DNA from: Fulvivirga sp.
Lineage (GTDB): Bacteria > Bacteroidota > Bacteroidia > Cytophagales > Cyclobacteriaceae
Direction: 5' to 3'
Assembly (NCBI GenBank): GCA_028280565.1
Contig: JANQLQ010000330.1
Location: 124,001 to 188,000, forward strand
Length of the DNA stretch: 64,000 nt
The notes beneath the pieces are model-generated. The model worked only from the letters and a program-made list of their open reading frames with translations. It was not told where the DNA came from and ran no database searches. This document shows, one piece after another, positions 26,989-34,942 of this stretch. Each line of letters starts with the position of its first letter. Within the stretch, counting starts at the first letter, position 1. The translations under genes were made by a program, and so were the position numbers.

Positions 26989-28073
26989 GTTGAAAATTTC
27001 AATGTTCTCAAAACAATTCGGCAAACCATTTCCACTTCTTCGTGCGAATAGTGAGAACTCATAGGCAAGCATAAAATCCTTGAAGCTACGTCATTAGCGA
27101 CGGGCACGGACTGTTTTTCAACATAATTCAATTTATCCAGTGACGGATAAAAGTATCTCCTTGGGAATACCTGGTGCTTTTCAAGTTCCTTTTTAACCGT
27201 TAAGAGTATTTGTTCATTTTCAAAGAGGACTGGAAAATAAGCATAATTATACCTAGCATCCGGATGTATATATTGAAACTCGAGATTTTCATTTTTTGAA
27301 AGCCATGATAAGTAATGGTTGTAATTTTCTTTATACTTTGCCAGGATAATTTCGATGTACTTTAGGTTACTGAGTCCCATGGCAGCATGGAATTCGGAAT
27401 TCTTACCATTTATCCCCAGTCCATTAAATGCTTCTGTACCTTCATGTCCGAAGTTCCTCAAATAAGCCATCTTTTCTAACAAACCAGGATTCTTGGTTAC
27501 CACAGCTCCCCCCTCTACAGTATGGAACAATTTTGTGGCATGAAAACTGAGTACACTCACGTCTCCATACATTATCAAGGGTTTCTTCTTGTAATGTACC
27601 CCAAAAGCATGTGCTGCATCAAATATCACCTTCAAGTTATAGTTAGAAGCAATTGCAACTATTTTTTCTACTTGACACGGATTGCCGAAAACATGTGTTA
27701 CAACGATTCCTGTTGTTTTGTCTGTAATAGCATCTTCTATTTTGTTCTCATTGATATTGAAAGAATCAGGATGTATGTCCACAAAAACAGGATTGCAACC
27801 TTCCCAGACCAAGCTGGATGTTGTAGCCACATATGAAAATGGGGTGGTGATAACATCACCTTCCAAATTAAGCGCTTTGATCCCTACCTGCAGCGCAAGG
27901 GTCCCGTTTGCCAGATAAAGCAAGTGATCTATGCCCAAATAATCTTTCAGTCTTAACTCCAGATCATTGACAAGAGGTCCATGATTGGTGAGCCAATTTC
28001 GTTTCCATACTTTGTCCAGATAAAACTGGTATTCTTCAATTGGCGGGAGAAAAGGTTTTGTAACTGGAATCAT
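26985..28073 (-). CDS. DegT/DnrJ/EryC1/StrS-type sugar aminotransferase
   Basis: 362 residues. ANGTLALQVG binds the PLP phosphate, VIFDAAHAFG contains the Asp that contacts the pyridine nitrogen, and SFHATKLFHTVEGG holds the Schiff-base Lys181. The beginning IPVTKPFLPPIEEY is typical of WecE/VioA-like members. It makes a nucleotide-activated amino sugar that the next gene would acetylate. It overlaps the methyltransferase upstream by 38 bases. It is the second such aminotransferase in the window. Confidence 0.92.
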   Translation of the reverse strand: MIPVTKPFLPPIEEYQFYLDKVWKRNWLTNHGPLVNDLELRLKDYLGIDHLLYLANGTLALQVGIKALNLEGDVITTPFSYVATTSSLVWEGCNPVFVDIHPDSFNINENKIEDAITDKTTGIVVTHVFGNPCQVEKIVAIASNYNLKVIFDAAHAFGVHYKKKPLIMYGDVSVLSFHATKLFHTVEGGAVVTKNPGLLEKMAYLRNFGHEGTEAFNGLGINGKNSEFHAAMGLSNLKYIEIILAKYKENYNHYLSWLSKNENLEFQYIHPDARYNYAYFPVLFENEQILLTVKKELEKHQVFPRRYFYPSLDKLNYVEKQSVPVANDVASRILCLPMSSHYSHEEVEMVCRIVLRTLKFST

Positions 28074-28890
28074 AAAGTTTTCTTAACTTAATTCTTAACC
28101 AACCATCAGCCAAATCTTCTTGCCATGAAACTTCTATATAATCTTTATATTTTTCAGAAATGTTATATTCTCTAGCTCTATTTCCTATAAAAAAGGAGCC
28201 CTCTTTAATGAAAAAATTCCATTGATGCAGGCCTGAATAGTTTTGATTAATGGCTTCGTTCGGTCGTGTAATTATGTAGACATAGCTCCCTGTCTTGACG
28301 ATCTGGATCATGTTTGAAATAGATTCAATTGGACTGTAGGCGTGATCAAGGCTGTTACGGGCAACTACCAAGTCAAAGTATCCTGAACTATAAAATTTCA
28401 AAATCTGCTCAGAGTCTATCCGCCTGGGCTTAACCAGGGGCACTATGTTATACTTTTTCATTATTAGGTTATAAGTGTCTGCCAGGGGATCAATGGCATC
28501 GATCACCAGGTTCCTTCCTTTCAATTTTTTACCTAAAAAAGTCTGGGGTCCTGATCCCACATCGAGTATCTTTATGTCTGGGTATTCGATATGATCAATC
28601 AATTGCCTCAAATCTTCCTGCAGAGGTAAATTTTTGTCCATTCTTTCCCGAAACCCAGCCTTCCACTCCAGTCCTCCTGTTTGAAAATACCTTTCCCAAA
28701 AACTTATCTCTTTCGGTAATTCAAAGCTCCATATTAGCTTATGAAAGCATCTACCAGGTAAGATCAACCGGAATATACCAAAGCTTACTTTCTTACTTAC
28801 TCCAATTCTTGTAAGCGAACTAACCGTCAAAAGAGGAATCCCGCCTATTTTATAGCTTTGACTTACTTTAGCGATAGTTTCATTGATCAT
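28036..28890 (-). CDS. Class I SAM-dependent methyltransferase
   Basis: 284 residues. The SAM site is DIKILDVGSGPQTFLGKKL, with acidic end-of-strand-2 residues in VIDAIDPLADTYN and the strand-4 motif YFDLVVARNSLDHAYSPIES. This is a methyltransferase-11-type fold distinct from the FkbM genes. The first 60 residues are not recognisable. It probably methylates a sugar or acts on an unusual precursor. ATG at 28890; a 106-base gap separates it from the fucosyltransferase upstream. Confidence 0.82.
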   Translation of the reverse strand: MINETIAKVSQSYKIGGIPLLTVSSLTRIGVSKKVSFGIFRLILPGRCFHKLIWSFELPKEISFWERYFQTGGLEWKAGFRERMDKNLPLQEDLRQLIDHIEYPDIKILDVGSGPQTFLGKKLKGRNLVIDAIDPLADTYNLIMKKYNIVPLVKPRRIDSEQILKFYSSGYFDLVVARNSLDHAYSPIESISNMIQIVKTGSYVYIITRPNEAINQNYSGLHQWNFFIKEGSFFIGNRAREYNISEKYKDYIEVSWQEDLADGWLRIKLRKLYDSSYKTFSPAN

Positions 28891-28996
28891 TTTCTTCTTA
28901 TATTACAAGTGAGGTCAAAAACATAGAATTGTAGAGCATCCACAGACCGTATAGAATGTACAGACGGGTTATTCGCGATCATTTATGAAATTTCTC

Positions 28997-29902
28997 TTAG
29001 TTCCTTGCGTACAGTTTGATCCAATTTGAAGGGATCATATTTCTCTTTTCATAGCAATGCTGCATTTCTTCATTCTTGTACCATTTTTTCGGAGCCACAA
29101 CACATTTATCACGGCTCTCTGAGAGCCATGCAGCCCACCATGAAAATGTACTATTTGCTATAATGAAGTTAGCGCAGGACTTCATCAACGAAAATTCCAG
29201 ATAATCCGAACATAAACCTGGATTGTCCATAAAGTGGCAATCAATTCCCTCCATCCTGAAATTTTGTCGCACCCAATCTATTTCATCGGAAAATATATAA
29301 AACTTAAGATCGTCTTTCTTTGATCGCAGAAACTCAATTGCTGAGTAATAATAGGCTAGAGATAAATTATGCATTATTCCAGCGTACTTCTGGTTTGAAA
29401 TATAATCGCCTCTCCTGATATGTACAGCCACCGTTCTAGAACCACTTAGCTGCATTTCCATTAACTTGTAAATATCAGTTTTATGCTCGTCTTTTAATTC
29501 TAATTCTTTAAGAAGAGAGGATCTGATTTCCTTGAAGTATTCTTCATATGCCCAATAACCATCAAAATACCCCCTGGTAACTTTCTTAAATTCTTTATGA
29601 AAGCCGGTTTCTATCCGGTCGGTGAAATATCTTTTCAGGCTGACGTTCGGGCTGTTCCTATATAATTTCTTTAAGAGCGGATGTAATCTGTGATAGGTTT
29701 TGGAGTATTTTCGGACATCCTCCACTGAGGATCTTTTGAAACAAGTTTGAAAATGACTCAATTTTGAAGAACGTGACACATCATATTCATAAGTATTGAA
29801 CCTTAGATAAAGATCAGTTCTATTCTTAAGTGCCAAATATCGACCAAATGCGTACTGAAAAAACTGGTTTCCTAGGCCTCCCGAGATATTAAATATAATC
29901 AA
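28997..29902 (-). CDS. Alpha-1,2-fucosyltransferase (GT11)
   Basis: 301 residues matching GT11 throughout: SGGLGNQFFQYAFGRYLA (8-25), VAVHIRRGDYISN (158-170; GDP-fucose site), FYIFSDEIDWV and FIIANSTFSWWAAWLSE. Enzymes of this family add fucose in alpha-1,2 linkage to galactose-type acceptors using GDP-fucose. No GDP-fucose synthesis genes are visible here. The start is TTG at 29902, three bases after the FkbM gene's stop. Confidence 0.92.
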   Translation of the reverse strand: MIIFNISGGLGNQFFQYAFGRYLALKNRTDLYLRFNTYEYDVSRSSKLSHFQTCFKRSSVEDVRKYSKTYHRLHPLLKKLYRNSPNVSLKRYFTDRIETGFHKEFKKVTRGYFDGYWAYEEYFKEIRSSLLKELELKDEHKTDIYKLMEMQLSGSRTVAVHIRRGDYISNQKYAGIMHNLSLAYYYSAIEFLRSKKDDLKFYIFSDEIDWVRQNFRMEGIDCHFMDNPGLCSDYLEFSLMKSCANFIIANSTFSWWAAWLSESRDKCVVAPKKWYKNEEMQHCYEKRNMIPSNWIKLYARN

Positions 29903-29905
29903 CTT

Positions 29906-30622
29906 TTATAGTAATTCTTGAAACTTGTCTTTTATCAAATCCTTTTTTACAAAAATCGAATTGATCATCGTATCGGAGTAGTGGTAATAATCTTCTCCTT
30001 CAAGAAAGGTTATTATATCCAGTTTTTTCCTGGCATTGGAATTTTTAGAGAACTGTATGGTTTCAACACAAATCACTTTGGGTGAACTTTTTCTGTAATC
30101 AATGGTCCGCAATATATCGAGGTCATTACCTTCAATATCTATGGAAAGGAAGTCCGGGAATCTTTCAAATCCACTTTCTTTTAAAACCTCCTCAATTGTT
30201 TTTACATCGATTTGAAGTGTATCAATTATTGGGATTCCTTCCATGCTTTTCATTCTTTGGGCTTCTGAAAAAGAGAAAGTGTTAAGTTCATTACTCTCCA
30301 TTTTATGATATTCAAGTACTCCGGATTTTGTGCCAATACCAATATTTAGATTAATATCCCTTGGCCTGTATTTTTTAAAAATATTCAAAGAGTCAGGGTT
30401 GGGCTCAACATTGATTCCCCTTGAGCCGAACTTGTAAAAAAGGTAAGTATTACTGAATCTGAAAGGATGAAATGCTCCAATATCCAGATACGAGGGTTGC
30501 CTGATTTTAAGAACATTGTCAAATATGACTTTGGTAATCAAATCTTCCCCACACTGTGAATAAGATATTTTGCGAAAAAGATAATCTGGAAAAAACTGCT
30601 TTAAAAGTTTATATCGAATCAT
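29906..30622 (-). CDS. FkbM-family SAM-dependent methyltransferase
   Basis: 238 residues. Motifs are SYSQCGEDLITKVIF, PSYLDIGAFHPFRFSNTYL (SAM site), GINVEPNPDSLNIF and FLSIDIEGNDLDILRT. It is a paralogue of the FkbM gene at 14306-15010. The predicted role is sugar O-methylation. ATG at 30622, with a 113-base gap to the next gene upstream. Confidence 0.87.
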   Translation of the reverse strand: MIRYKLLKQFFPDYLFRKISYSQCGEDLITKVIFDNVLKIRQPSYLDIGAFHPFRFSNTYLFYKFGSRGINVEPNPDSLNIFKKYRPRDINLNIGIGTKSGVLEYHKMESNELNTFSFSEAQRMKSMEGIPIIDTLQIDVKTIEEVLKESGFERFPDFLSIDIEGNDLDILRTIDYRKSSPKVICVETIQFSKNSNARKKLDIITFLEGEDYYHYSDTMINSIFVKKDLIKDKFQELL

Positions 30623-30735
30623 AAATAACTGTTCAAAAGTTTAAAATAAGCCAACGACCTGAACAGATCGATTTGATCAAGCTTTCCACCCTTTAGCAAG
30701 TGGTTGACCCTCAATAGATCCTTAAAAAAGTAATT

Positions 30736-31620
30736 CTATTCTGCAAAAGATTCTAATTTTCCACAACCATCGGATTTCTTCAAAACGTCATAATTGATAT
30801 CATACTTTTTGTTGGCTGCCACGATTAATCCATCATGTGCGTAAGTATCCTGCAAATCAATATCTACTTCAATACGATATTTTTTACTCTTAAGAAATTC
30901 AATACATTTTTTATGCAGTTCATCAGAATGAGTGGATATGAAAACAAAGTTGATCAAAGCTTGGTCCAGTTGAATTGATGCTCCCTGTAGCATCTCATAT
31001 TCATAACCTTGTATATCGCAGTGTAAAACATCAAGCTTATATATTTTATGACTTTCAAAAATTGTATGGACATTTATTTTGTTTTCGTTACTCGATTTTT
31101 CGGATGACACAAATGAGTTAATGGTTATGAAATTCTCAAAGCTGTTGAGTCTCATATTATTGACACCATTATTGAGAAATTCGGTAGACGGCTCCACCAA
31201 TATGGCTGAAGCACCTTTTATACTTTTTAGGAACCAGCAAGAATAAAAAGCCCAATATGCCCCCAACTCCAATATTAGCCCTCCTTCAGGTATGATGTTG
31301 AGAACATTTTTGAATATTCTTTCTTCTTGTGGTTCATGAACTCCTTTGTTTTCTTTTAACAATCGTAGCATAGGATAACCACAATAGCTCAAAGGATTTA
31401 CTTTTAATCCGTTATGTAAAATCAGGTATCCTCCTTTTATTTTGCCAGCGTCCTTCACCCGGGGTATGAATTGATTGTTGGGATCGGAACCAACAGCATC
31501 AATTCTTTCCAACCATGATTCTCTATTATCCGGTTTAAGATGTCTTAAAAGTAGTTTCCTTTTTAAAAAAGGTGAGTTGGGTATTAAGAAATAAATGATG
31601 TCTTTAATCCTCCTGAACAT
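30736..31620 (-). CDS. FkbM-like SAM-dependent methyltransferase
   Basis: 294 residues. GLILELGAYWAFYSCWFLK with AILVEPSTEFLNNG is the SAM-binding region, and KLDVLHCDIQGYEYEMLQGA is the FkbM acidic block. The first strand has LELGAYW in place of the usual DIGAN, so this is a divergent member. The N-terminus overlaps the Wzt-like gene by 17 bases, so it is coupled to the transporter. It may therefore modify a terminal sugar that is recognised for export (inference from Wzt-linked capping enzymes). Confidence 0.8.
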   Translation of the reverse strand: MFRRIKDIIYFLIPNSPFLKRKLLLRHLKPDNRESWLERIDAVGSDPNNQFIPRVKDAGKIKGGYLILHNGLKVNPLSYCGYPMLRLLKENKGVHEPQEERIFKNVLNIIPEGGLILELGAYWAFYSCWFLKSIKGASAILVEPSTEFLNNGVNNMRLNSFENFITINSFVSSEKSSNENKINVHTIFESHKIYKLDVLHCDIQGYEYEMLQGASIQLDQALINFVFISTHSDELHKKCIEFLKSKKYRIEVDIDLQDTYAHDGLIVAANKKYDINYDVLKKSDGCGKLESFAE

Positions 31621-32908
31621 GACTTAGTAATACCTCCTTTGACCAATTTAGCTTTATTCTTACCACACCCGGCCATGGGCCCTTGTACAAGCCTCTTACC
31701 GAATTAGTATCTTGCCCTTCAATAGCATCAAAGGCAAGTATTTCTTTTTGGTGAATGGCCACATCCCATGGATCGAGAATTATTGTTTGAAACAAAACTG
31801 AATAAGAACCCTCGGCGAGCGTATAGGCAGGGATCTCTACTTTCCTGACATACGTACCTTTGTTTAAATGCCGCTGGTTCCAATCGCAATTTGCAAAAAC
31901 ACAATATCCCTGCGAACTGTAAAGGTTAATTCCATTCACTACCGTTTTTCCGGATACAGAAAGATCATATTCAATTTTAATTTGAATGTTTTTATTGATA
32001 TCGACTGTATTGGTCGAACGCCCGTCTTGTGCAACCTGGATTTTAAGTAATTTGAATTTGTCGTTCCCAGGGGCGCTTTCAAAATTCCATTCCCTAGAAC
32101 CAATATTTCTGTTAACCCCTTTTAGATAGTACTCAATAGTAGGCCGTACATTTCCAATTTGTGCCAAAGTTCCGTTCTCAATACACAATGCTCTTGTACA
32201 CAGCTGCTGGACTGCTGACATGTTGTGACTGACAAATAATACTGTCCTACCTCCCTCAGAACTCACTTCCTGCATTTTGCCGATCGCTTTTTTTTGAAAA
32301 GCGGCATCACCTACAGCCAGCACCTCGTCCACGATCAGTATCTCCGGCTCCAGAAAAGCAGCGATTGCAAACCCCAGCCTTACCGTCATCCCACTGGAAT
32401 ATCGTTTTGCAGGCGTATCCAAGTACTTTGCTACACCGGCAAAATCAACAATATCATCCAGCTTGGCTCTAACCTCACGACGACGCATGCCCATAATGGT
32501 GCCGTTCATATAGATATTTTCCCGCCCTGTCATTTCAGGGTGAAAACCTGTACCAACTTCCAGCAAACTGGCCACTCTTCCTTTGATCCTGACTTCGCCC
32601 CGTGTCGGAGAAGTGACCCGGGAAAGAAGTTTTAATAGTGTGCTTTTACCAGCACCATTTTTCCCAATAATCCCCAGTACTTCTCCTTGTTGTACTTCAA
32701 AGTTGATGTCGTTCAAAGCCCAGACATGCTCACCTTTTTCAGCTCTTTTCGTTCTGTCGTTAATAGTACCCACCTTACTAAAGGGGTCTTCCCTACCTCT
32801 TAGCCGGGCCCAGAAACGATTAATATCATGACTAAGTGTTCCAGTGCCAATTTCCCCTACCCGGTATAGTTTGCCCAAATTCTCTACTTGTATTATTGTG
32901 TCAGGCAT
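31604..32908 (-). CDS. wzt: ABC transporter ATP-binding protein, Wzt-like with C-terminal carbohydrate-binding domain
   Basis: 434 residues from the ATG at 32908 (a TTG five codons upstream is less likely because it would overlap the permease). Walker A is GKNGAGKST (82-90), the signature is YSSGMTVRLGFA, and Walker B is EILIVDEVLAVGD. After residue 250 comes a beta-rich domain (INLYSSQGYCVFANCDW, WPGVVRIKLNW), as in Wzt proteins that bind the capped polysaccharide end. With the permease it exports an undecaprenyl-linked glycan across the inner membrane. Confidence 0.95.
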   Translation of the reverse strand: MPDTIIQVENLGKLYRVGEIGTGTLSHDINRFWARLRGREDPFSKVGTINDRTKRAEKGEHVWALNDINFEVQQGEVLGIIGKNGAGKSTLLKLLSRVTSPTRGEVRIKGRVASLLEVGTGFHPEMTGRENIYMNGTIMGMRRREVRAKLDDIVDFAGVAKYLDTPAKRYSSGMTVRLGFAIAAFLEPEILIVDEVLAVGDAAFQKKAIGKMQEVSSEGGRTVLFVSHNMSAVQQLCTRALCIENGTLAQIGNVRPTIEYYLKGVNRNIGSREWNFESAPGNDKFKLLKIQVAQDGRSTNTVDINKNIQIKIEYDLSVSGKTVVNGINLYSSQGYCVFANCDWNQRHLNKGTYVRKVEIPAYTLAEGSYSVLFQTIILDPWDVAIHQKEILAFDAIEGQDTNSVRGLYKGPWPGVVRIKLNWSKEVLLSHVQED

Positions 32909-32909
32909 T

Positions 32910-33773
32910 TTAAACGGTGTCAATGAATGAGCGCTCGGTCCTGTTAAAAATCACTACTCCCAACCAGAGGATTATAGCCGTGAAACAAACTGAATACATC
33001 AAATGCTCCCAGGGAAATTCCCCCACTCCAAGGAAACCATATTTAAAGCCTTCTATAATACTAGTAATAGGATTGGCAAGAATGAAAGGTCTGTACTTTT
33101 CCGGCACAGAGGACAACGGATAGATCACGGGTGTAGCATACATCAGTAATTGAACGCCAAATTGTAATAAAAAAATAAGGTCCTTGTACTTTGTGGTCAA
33201 CGAAGTAAAAATGATCCCAAAGCCCAGCCCTAAACCGGCCATAAGTACAACATATACAGGTGTTAGCAAAACGTAAGCATTTGGTTGTATAGTTTCCGTG
33301 GCAATCAGAAAATACGACCAAAAGCCCAGGAACAAGATAAGCTGGATCAGGAACTTAATAAGCCCTGAGGAGACTTTAGCCAAAGGAAGAATAAGGCGTG
33401 GAAAATATACCTTACCAAAAATTTGCGCATTCTCAATGAAGGTCTTGGATGTATTGGTAAATGATTCAGAAAAATAATTCCATATTGTAATGCCTGACAA
33501 ATAGAACAGCACTTGTGGTACGCCATCTGTCGAAAGACCGGCTATTCGCCCAAACACCAACATAAAGACTAGTGTGGTTAAAACAGGTTGAAGCACATAC
33601 CAGATTGGCCCTAGAATAGTCTGTTTGTAGACGGTGATCACATCTCGCTTTACAAACATTCTCCACAGGTCTCGATATCTCCAGATGTCCGCCCATGGAA
33701 TATTCAGTAGTGATTTGTTCGGCTGTATTACCAAATCCCACCGGTCTTCCTCCAGGAATTTGTCACTAGCCAT
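32910..33773 (-). CDS. wzm: ABC transporter permease, Wzm-like
   Basis: 287 residues with six hydrophobic segments of the ABC-2 polysaccharide-export type. RYRDLWRMFVKRDVITVYKQT and LGPIWYVLQPVLTTLVFMLVF are the characteristic N-terminal Wzm words, and the family Pro-rich YATPVIYPLSSVPEKYR loop is present. It pairs with the Wzt-like ATPase, separated by one base. The start is ATG at 33773, overlapping the UpxY stop by 8 bases. Confidence 0.95.
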   Translation of the reverse strand: MASDKFLEEDRWDLVIQPNKSLLNIPWADIWRYRDLWRMFVKRDVITVYKQTILGPIWYVLQPVLTTLVFMLVFGRIAGLSTDGVPQVLFYLSGITIWNYFSESFTNTSKTFIENAQIFGKVYFPRLILPLAKVSSGLIKFLIQLILFLGFWSYFLIATETIQPNAYVLLTPVYVVLMAGLGLGFGIIFTSLTTKYKDLIFLLQFGVQLLMYATPVIYPLSSVPEKYRPFILANPITSIIEGFKYGFLGVGEFPWEHLMYSVCFTAIILWLGVVIFNRTERSFIDTV

Positions 33774-34275
33774 TCGTCCCTTGCTTCATTAGAAATCGCA
33801 AACTATACTTAAATTGAATTTTGCACTGTAAAGCCTCTATATAGAGCGTGATGTGGTTTTTGTCTACCGTATCTACCTTACCCTTCAGACCTTTAAAAAC
33901 TCCCTCATTTATAACAATATTATCGCCTACCTTATGATCAAGAGAGGCAACTTCCACCTCCTGCGCTTCCAGCGTTATGAACTTTATTGCTTCGATCTCT
34001 TCATCACGTACAATAGCAGGTCTACCTATCCAGAATACAAAGTTTAGGACCCCTGGATCGCTCAATACCTCTGCCCTTTCACCTTCTTTTAACTTAATAA
34101 AAATGTAGGAATTGAACAGGGGAACTTTCACCTTTTTTCGTCTATCACTCCATTGGCGAACTGTTTCGACAAGAGGACAATATACATGGTAGTTCAGTTC
34201 GGAAAGCCGTTGGGCGACTTTTTTCTCATTCCTCGGCTTCGTATAAAGTACATGCCATCCTTTACTGCCTGCCAT
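33766..34275 (-). CDS. UpxY/NusG-family transcription antiterminator
   Basis: 169 residues. The NGN domain covers about 1-105 (WHVLYTKPRNEKKVAQRL, NYHVYCPLVE, PLFNSYIFIKL). A KOW-like C-terminal domain (VGDNIVINEGVFKGLKGKV) follows. UpxY proteins of Bacteroidota are encoded at the head of capsule operons and allow RNA polymerase to read through the long operon. Its position before Wzm/Wzt and about 30 downstream genes fits exactly. ATG at 34275, overlapping the regulator gene by 14 bases. Confidence 0.92.
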   Translation of the reverse strand: MAGSKGWHVLYTKPRNEKKVAQRLSELNYHVYCPLVETVRQWSDRRKKVKVPLFNSYIFIKLKEGERAEVLSDPGVLNFVFWIGRPAIVRDEEIEAIKFITLEAQEVEVASLDHKVGDNIVINEGVFKGLKGKVDTVDKNHITLYIEALQCKIQFKYSLRFLMKQGTNG

Positions 34276-34789
34276 CCCAGATTAAAAGTTTATCATGATG
34301 AAAACCGAGCTTTTTAAACTCTTTTTCAGAATAAGTTGTAAACCGTATCTTTCTATTAATGATCTTCTCAGCTTTCTCTATGAGTTTAAACGCATAATTC
34401 CGGTCAATGTCCCCGACAAAAAGCAAGTCTAGCAAGGGGTCATCTTTGCCCTGTACAATGTTTCCTGTCAGGTAAACAGATCGTAGATTTCCTAACCGGC
34501 AGGCAATCCTATCAATGATAATATCCAGTCCGAAATATTTTCTTACAATACCATTGATCTCTATAAACAGCGGATGTGATTTGTTTACTTTAAATAACTT
34601 GCGATTTCCCACAACTTCGGAGTTTAACATATTCGCCTTTTCAAGGCGGTTCAGTTCTAGCCTTATAGCATTAGAAGATTCTCCAAACTCCGTTTCGAGT
34701 CCTCTCAAATATGCAGCATTATCTGGATTGAGGAAAAACTTCAACAAAAGCTTGATCCTGGTCTTACTTGTAATCAGGGTTTCGATCAC
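34262..34789 (-). CDS. Winged-helix regulator fused to an inactive nucleotidyltransferase-like domain
   Basis: 175 residues. The N-terminal 70 residues form an ArsR-like winged helix (TSKTRIKLLLKFFLNPDNA, ESSNAIRLELNRLEKANML). The C-terminal part resembles a MNT-type nucleotidyltransferase, with SVYLTGNIVQGKDDPLLDLL in place of the active GSxARGxxxxxSDIDL motif, so the metal-binding Ser and second Asp are lost. Such proteins are common in front of Bacteroidota polysaccharide loci. It probably binds DNA upstream and senses a ligand. GTG start at 34789; a dyad lies about 90 bases upstream. Confidence 0.75.
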   Translation of the reverse strand: MIETLITSKTRIKLLLKFFLNPDNAAYLRGLETEFGESSNAIRLELNRLEKANMLNSEVVGNRKLFKVNKSHPLFIEINGIVRKYFGLDIIIDRIACRLGNLRSVYLTGNIVQGKDDPLLDLLFVGDIDRNYAFKLIEKAEKIINRKIRFTTYSEKEFKKLGFHHDKLLIWDGRQ

Positions 34790-34876
34790 AGGATTTCAAA
34801 AGTTTGACTGGTCGTTTAGGAGTAGTGTCGTATATATAGCTTCGCCACGTCAGTCCCATAAAAGGACTTCAAAAAA

Positions 34877-34895
34877 TGAGTAGAAATTCTACTCA
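34877..34895. promoter_or_regulatory. 19-bp dyad upstream of the regulator/UpxY genes, candidate operator
   Basis: TGAGTAGAA at 34877-34885 and its exact complement TTCTACTCA at 34887-34895 flank a single central A. It lies in the 153-base gap between the Wzc-like gene and the winged-helix regulator, which would be the promoter zone for regulator, UpxY and the transporter genes. A winged-helix dimer binding here is plausible. No T-run follows on either side, so a terminator is less likely. No experimental support. Confidence 0.45.
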
Positions 34896-34942
34896 AAGTA
34901 TTATATAACTCGGCAAATAATCAAGCGAAAATGATTTTTTTA

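Noticed and set aside
34820-34845. Sequence AGTAGTGTCGTATATATAG resembling the MITE-like end
   Set aside because: Only about ten bases match and no partner end is nearby.
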